From the NCBI GenBank assembly GCA_023458595.1, contig JAEWYT010000036.1, positions 55,591 through 119,590 on the forward strand: a stretch of DNA of 64,000 nucleotides, given 5' to 3'. Under the pieces are notes generated by a model that had not been told where the DNA came from, did no database searches, and worked only from the letters and a program-made list of their open reading frames with translations. Position numbers and translations under genes: made by a program. Below are positions 63,249 to 64,000 of the stretch, piece after piece; within the stretch, counting starts at the first letter, position 1, and each line of letters starts with the position of its first letter. Source of the DNA: Pseudomonadota bacterium. GTDB taxonomy: Bacteria; Pseudomonadota; Alphaproteobacteria; Rhizobiales; Tepidamorphaceae.

Positions 63249-64000
63249 TCAGGTATCCCGTTTCAGGATCTCGTCGTAGATGCTGACGTTCTCGCCCGGC
63301 TTCTTCTCGTCGCCGTCCTCCGGCCCGGGCTGATCGGAGTCGAGATTGAGTTCGGCCGCGACGGCCGCCGCCAGGTCGAATTCAGGCGCCGGCCTCGGCT
63401 TCGCCGGCATGTCCGCGGGCGGCGGTGCGGAAGGGGCCGGCGCGGAAGGGGACGGTGCGGAAGGGGACGGCGCGGAAGGGGACGCTGCGGCCGTACGGGC
63501 CGCCGCGGCTCCCGCGGACGCGGGCGTCAGCGGACGCTTCAGCGCCGCCTCGAGCCGCTGCGCCATCTCCTCGAGCTGCGCGTCGCGGCTCTGCGTTCCG
63601 GGCTTCGGCTCGGCGGCGGCAGGCGCGGCGGGTCTCGGCGCCGCCGGAGGCGACGGAGGCGGTGGCGGAGCGGGTCGAAGCGGCTCGGAGGTCCTGGGAG
63701 CCGACGCTGCGGGCGCGGACGGAGGCGGCGGCGTCGAAGGCCGCGGAGCAGCGGAAGGCGGCGGTCCCGAGCGCGGCGGAGGCGCGGGACGCTCAGAAGT
63801 CGAAGGGCGCTCGGAGGTCTCCGGGCGCGATATCGTCTGCGGCACGGGCGCCGCCTTCGGCGGCTCGGAGGGAACGGGACGCGGGCCCGGCACGGGCCCG
63901 GGTACGGGCGCCGCTTCCGGTCTCGACGCGGATGGCGGCGGCGCGGGCGGCGGCGGTGAAGGAGGCGGCGCGGAAGGCGCAGGGCCGGTCGGCGCTGCGG
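63249..64000 (-). CDS. fliO: FliO-like flagellar protein, C-terminal part (cut by window edge)
   Basis: The frame is open to the right window edge, so the N-terminus, where FliO has its membrane helix, is missing. The visible 250 residues are a long Pro/Ala/Ser-rich linker (SAPSPSAPSPSAPAPSAPPP and similar), a short helix LEEMAQRLEAALKRPL, and an acidic end FDLAAAVAAELNLDSD. Identification rests on the position directly before fliP and on the composition; the linker is longer than in well-studied FliO proteins. Confidence 0.65.
   Translation of the reverse strand, partial: AAPTGPAPSAPPPSPPPPAPPPSASRPEAAPVPGPVPGPRPVPSEPPKAAPVPQTISRPETSERPSTSERPAPPPRSGPPPSAAPRPSTPPPPSAPAASAPRTSEPLRPAPPPPPSPPAAPRPAAPAAAEPKPGTQSRDAQLEEMAQRLEAALKRPLTPASAGAAAARTAAASPSAPSPSAPSPSAPAPSAPPPADMPAKPRPAPEFDLAAAVAAELNLDSDQPGPEDGDEKKPGENVSIYDEILKRDT

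Overview
The window looks like a GC-rich chromosomal segment of a Hyphomicrobiales-type alphaproteobacterium. The evidence is a circularly permuted (two-piece) tmRNA gene, an alphaproteobacterial SspB beside it, small order-typical families (DUF2065, DUF4169, a ribbon-helix-helix partner after fumC), Fur/Mur-like boxes in front of a sitABCD operon, and gene order around thyA-folA-hflK-hflC-DUF2065-degP-serB/miaA-ilvB-ilvN-ilvC. I see no rRNA, tRNA, insertion sequence, prophage or CRISPR array. Long open frames antisense to real genes are a product of base composition. All calls are from reading the sequence; no database search was run.

Region by region. 0-9.2 kb: a small membrane protein, a PhzF-family isomerase, a GNAT, an SsuABC/TauABC-type importer, a VWA-domain secreted protein and a TAP-like alpha/beta hydrolase, all on the minus strand. 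9.4-18.8 kb: branched-chain amino acid synthesis (ilvC, ilvN, ilvB with a leader peptide and attenuator, and a fold-type IV transaminase overlapping ilvN), with folP-folB-folK, a mazEF pair whose toxin is frameshifted, and a RecD-like helicase lying inside the ilv neighbourhood. 18.8-32.5 kb: the envelope quality-control block (hflK, hflC, DUF2065, degP), serB/miaA with overlapping divergent start codons, formaldehyde dehydrogenase, folA and thyA. Two large secreted seven-repeat beta-propeller proteins on the opposite strand break this block. 32.5-45 kb: a voltage-gated-type K+ channel, a crotonase, the permuted ssrA next to sspB, a frameshifted membrane protein with CBS-like repeats, fumC, a giant AsmA-like protein and a GlcD-type FAD oxidase. 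45-57 kb: two divergent CLC antiporters, dienelactone hydrolase, an AraC regulator with a VOC protein, prfC, tetR, a 2H phosphoesterase, a DUF5996 protein and UvrD/PcrA. 57-64 kb: a small XRE-regulated cluster of unknown function, sitDCBA (Mn/Fe uptake), fliP and the C-terminal part of fliO.

Connections between genes. ssrA makes the ANDNYAPVAQAA degradation tag and sspB, immediately downstream, encodes the adaptor expected to deliver such tagged proteins to ClpXP. folA, thyA and folPBK cover much of folate/one-carbon metabolism. HflKC and DegP act on envelope protein quality. The ilvB leader (GTG start, Ile-Leu-Ile-Val codons, rho-independent terminator) predicts attenuation by branched-chain aminoacyl-tRNA supply.

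The least ordinary items are: an RCC1 propeller apparently nested inside a bacterial Ig-like domain; the pairing of two secreted propellers with one otherwise conserved block; an (R)-amine-transaminase-like enzyme translationally coupled to ilvN; three genes that seem to carry single-base frameshifts (mazF, the CBS-like membrane protein, possibly the K+ channel); two families of palindromic intergenic repeats; and the unrecognised XRE/two-TM-protein module at 57.3-58.6 kb.
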